A program made the position numbers and the translations under genes. From Anaerolineae bacterium (lineage in GTDB: Bacteria > Chloroflexota > Anaerolineae > B4-G1 > SLSP01): DNA of 6,514 nt. The stretch is taken from assembly GCA_016927095.1 (NCBI GenBank), contig JAFGNI010000681.1:1-6514 (forward strand), read 5' to 3'. Below the pieces are notes generated by a model. The model ran no database searches. It was not told where the DNA came from and saw only the letters and a program-made list of their open reading frames with translations. Positions 5,526 to 6,514 of the stretch are shown in pieces (position 1 is the first letter of the stretch; each line of letters opens with the position of its first letter).

Positions 5526-6514
5526 ATGACGCGAACCAAACTGCTGATCACCGCCTTCGTCGGTGGGCTCGTCTCCTTGGCATTGGAGTTAACAGCCGGA
5601 CGGTTGCTGGCGCCGGCCTTCGGCACAACGGAGCTCGTCTGGTCCGCTGTCATCGGCCTCATCCTGCTCTATATGTCCGTCGGATACGCGATAGGCGGGC
5701 GGTGGGCCGACCGTTCCGCACGACCAGCCACGCTCTACACGCTGCTGGTTGCCGCTGGCCTTGCCATCGCCATCATCCCCCTGATCTCTCGTCCCCTTCT
5801 GTCTGTCGCAGCCAGAGGTATGCAGGCCTTCAGCATCGGGCTACTTCTAGGGCCTTTTGCTGTGATTCTGCTCCTCTTCGCTCTACCTGTCACGTTGCTG
5901 GCCTGCGTCTCACCCTTCGCGATCCGCCTCGCCGTTGACGATGTCGCCGACAGCGGCCGAACGGTGGGCTGGTTCACCGCCGTCTCGACCTTGGGTAGCT
6001 TCTTGGGCACCTTCCTGCCCAATCTCGTGCTCATTCCCAACCTGGGCACGCGGCGCACCTTCCTGCTCTTGGCCAGCCTGACCCTCATCACAGGGCTCTG
6101 GGGACTGTGGCACACGGCGCGGCGCCGCTTCTGGCTCTGCTCCTGGACGCTCGTCGTCCTCATCGCACTTACTCTCCAAGCGCCAGGAACGATCAAACCA
6201 GTGGGCGCGATGGCTGGCACAGCCCTAGCTGCAACGGAGCTCCTGTACGAGACGGAGTCAACATACAACTTCATCCAAGTCATTGAAGATCGCACAGGTC
6301 GCCGCTATCTCCTTCTCAATGAGGGCCAGGGCATACACTCGGTCTACACGCCACCCGCGGCCTACCAGACAGAGGGGGAGGAGCTCGCACTCCTGACCGG
6401 TGGCCCATGGGACTACTATCTGATCGCGCCCTTCTTCAATCCGGCGCCCTACCCACCGGAGGCGTTGGACCGCGTGCTGGTGATCGGCCTTGCGGCCGGC
6501 ACCACACCGACGCA
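5526..6514 (+). CDS. Membrane-fused spermidine-synthase-like protein, N-terminal part, cut by right edge
   Basis: The frame is open from ATG at 5526 to the window end, giving 329 residues. Residues 1-220 are strongly hydrophobic, with about seven membrane segments. They begin with the motif typical of fused transporter/spermidine-synthase proteins: ALELTAGRLLAPAFGTT (19-35), then LLYMSVGYAIGGRWADR (47-63). After residue 240 a soluble domain starts with ESTYNFIQVIED (244-255) and YLLLNEGQGIHSVY (261-274), the opening strands of the spermidine-synthase fold. VLVIGLAAGT (317-326) is the SAM-type nucleotide-binding loop, and the window ends just after it. This family binds (decarboxylated) S-adenosylmethionine, but the membrane-fused members mostly lack proven functions, so aminopropyl transfer should not be assumed. 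The ATG lies one base after the UbiD stop with only a weak GGGA upstream (5512-5515), suggesting translational coupling and one operon. The catalytic half is not visible. Confidence 0.87.
   Translation, partial: MTRTKLLITAFVGGLVSLALELTAGRLLAPAFGTTELVWSAVIGLILLYMSVGYAIGGRWADRSARPATLYTLLVAAGLAIAIIPLISRPLLSVAARGMQAFSIGLLLGPFAVILLLFALPVTLLACVSPFAIRLAVDDVADSGRTVGWFTAVSTLGSFLGTFLPNLVLIPNLGTRRTFLLLASLTLITGLWGLWHTARRRFWLCSWTLVVLIALTLQAPGTIKPVGAMAGTALAATELLYETESTYNFIQVIEDRTGRRYLLLNEGQGIHSVYTPPAAYQTEGEELALLTGGPWDYYLIAPFFNPAPYPPEALDRVLVIGLAAGTTPT

Noticed and set aside
5735..6295. 186-codon minus-strand open frame opposite the membrane protein
   Set aside because: Its Arg/Ser/Ala-rich composition with no domain is what the complement of hydrophobic codons gives; the plus-strand frame has clear family motifs.

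Overview
This is a GC-rich (about 60% by eye) bacterial window with six genes, all on the + strand and tightly packed. It looks like the inside of one quinone-biosynthesis operon, or two adjacent transcription units, cut at both ends. Four of the five visible starts are not ATG (TTG, TTG, GTG, TTG). Taxonomy cannot be fixed from the sequence. The combination of a MqnP/UbiA-like prenyltransferase, a UbiD decarboxylase and a membrane-fused spermidine-synthase-like protein in a GC-rich genome would suit a Chloroflexota-type bacterium, but this is a weak inference.

Layout: (1) positions 1-688, the C-terminal part of a UbiA-family polyprenyltransferase whose reading frame is open to the left edge; (2) 715-1368, a histidine-phosphatase (phosphoglycerate-mutase-like) protein; (3) 1369-1487, the only notable gap (119 bases), holding a GC-rich inverted repeat and a 7-codon mini-ORF but no recognisable terminator or riboswitch; (4) 1488-4044, a complete ABC importer of the NitT/TauT/SsuABC/ThiXYZ type: exported solute-binding protein, ATPase, permease; (5) 4058-5524, a UbiD-family prenyl-FMN-dependent decarboxylase with its catalytic residues intact; (6) 5526 to the right edge, the N-terminal part of a polytopic membrane protein fused to a spermidine-synthase-like domain, cut at the SAM-binding motif. 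No intergenic stretch exceeds 300 bases. I saw no tRNA, rRNA, CRISPR array, IS element or long repeat.

How they fit together: UbiA and UbiD family enzymes act in sequence on aromatic quinone precursors, prenylation and decarboxylation of the ring acid. The UbiA motifs resemble the type used in the futalosine (Mqn) menaquinone route, so the pair may be MqnP and MqnL. The importer lies between them, its permease stop 13 bases before the UbiD start, and is the most interesting part: a transporter of unknown substrate apparently co-expressed with late menaquinone enzymes. The phosphatase and the membrane SAM-fold protein have no assigned place in that pathway.
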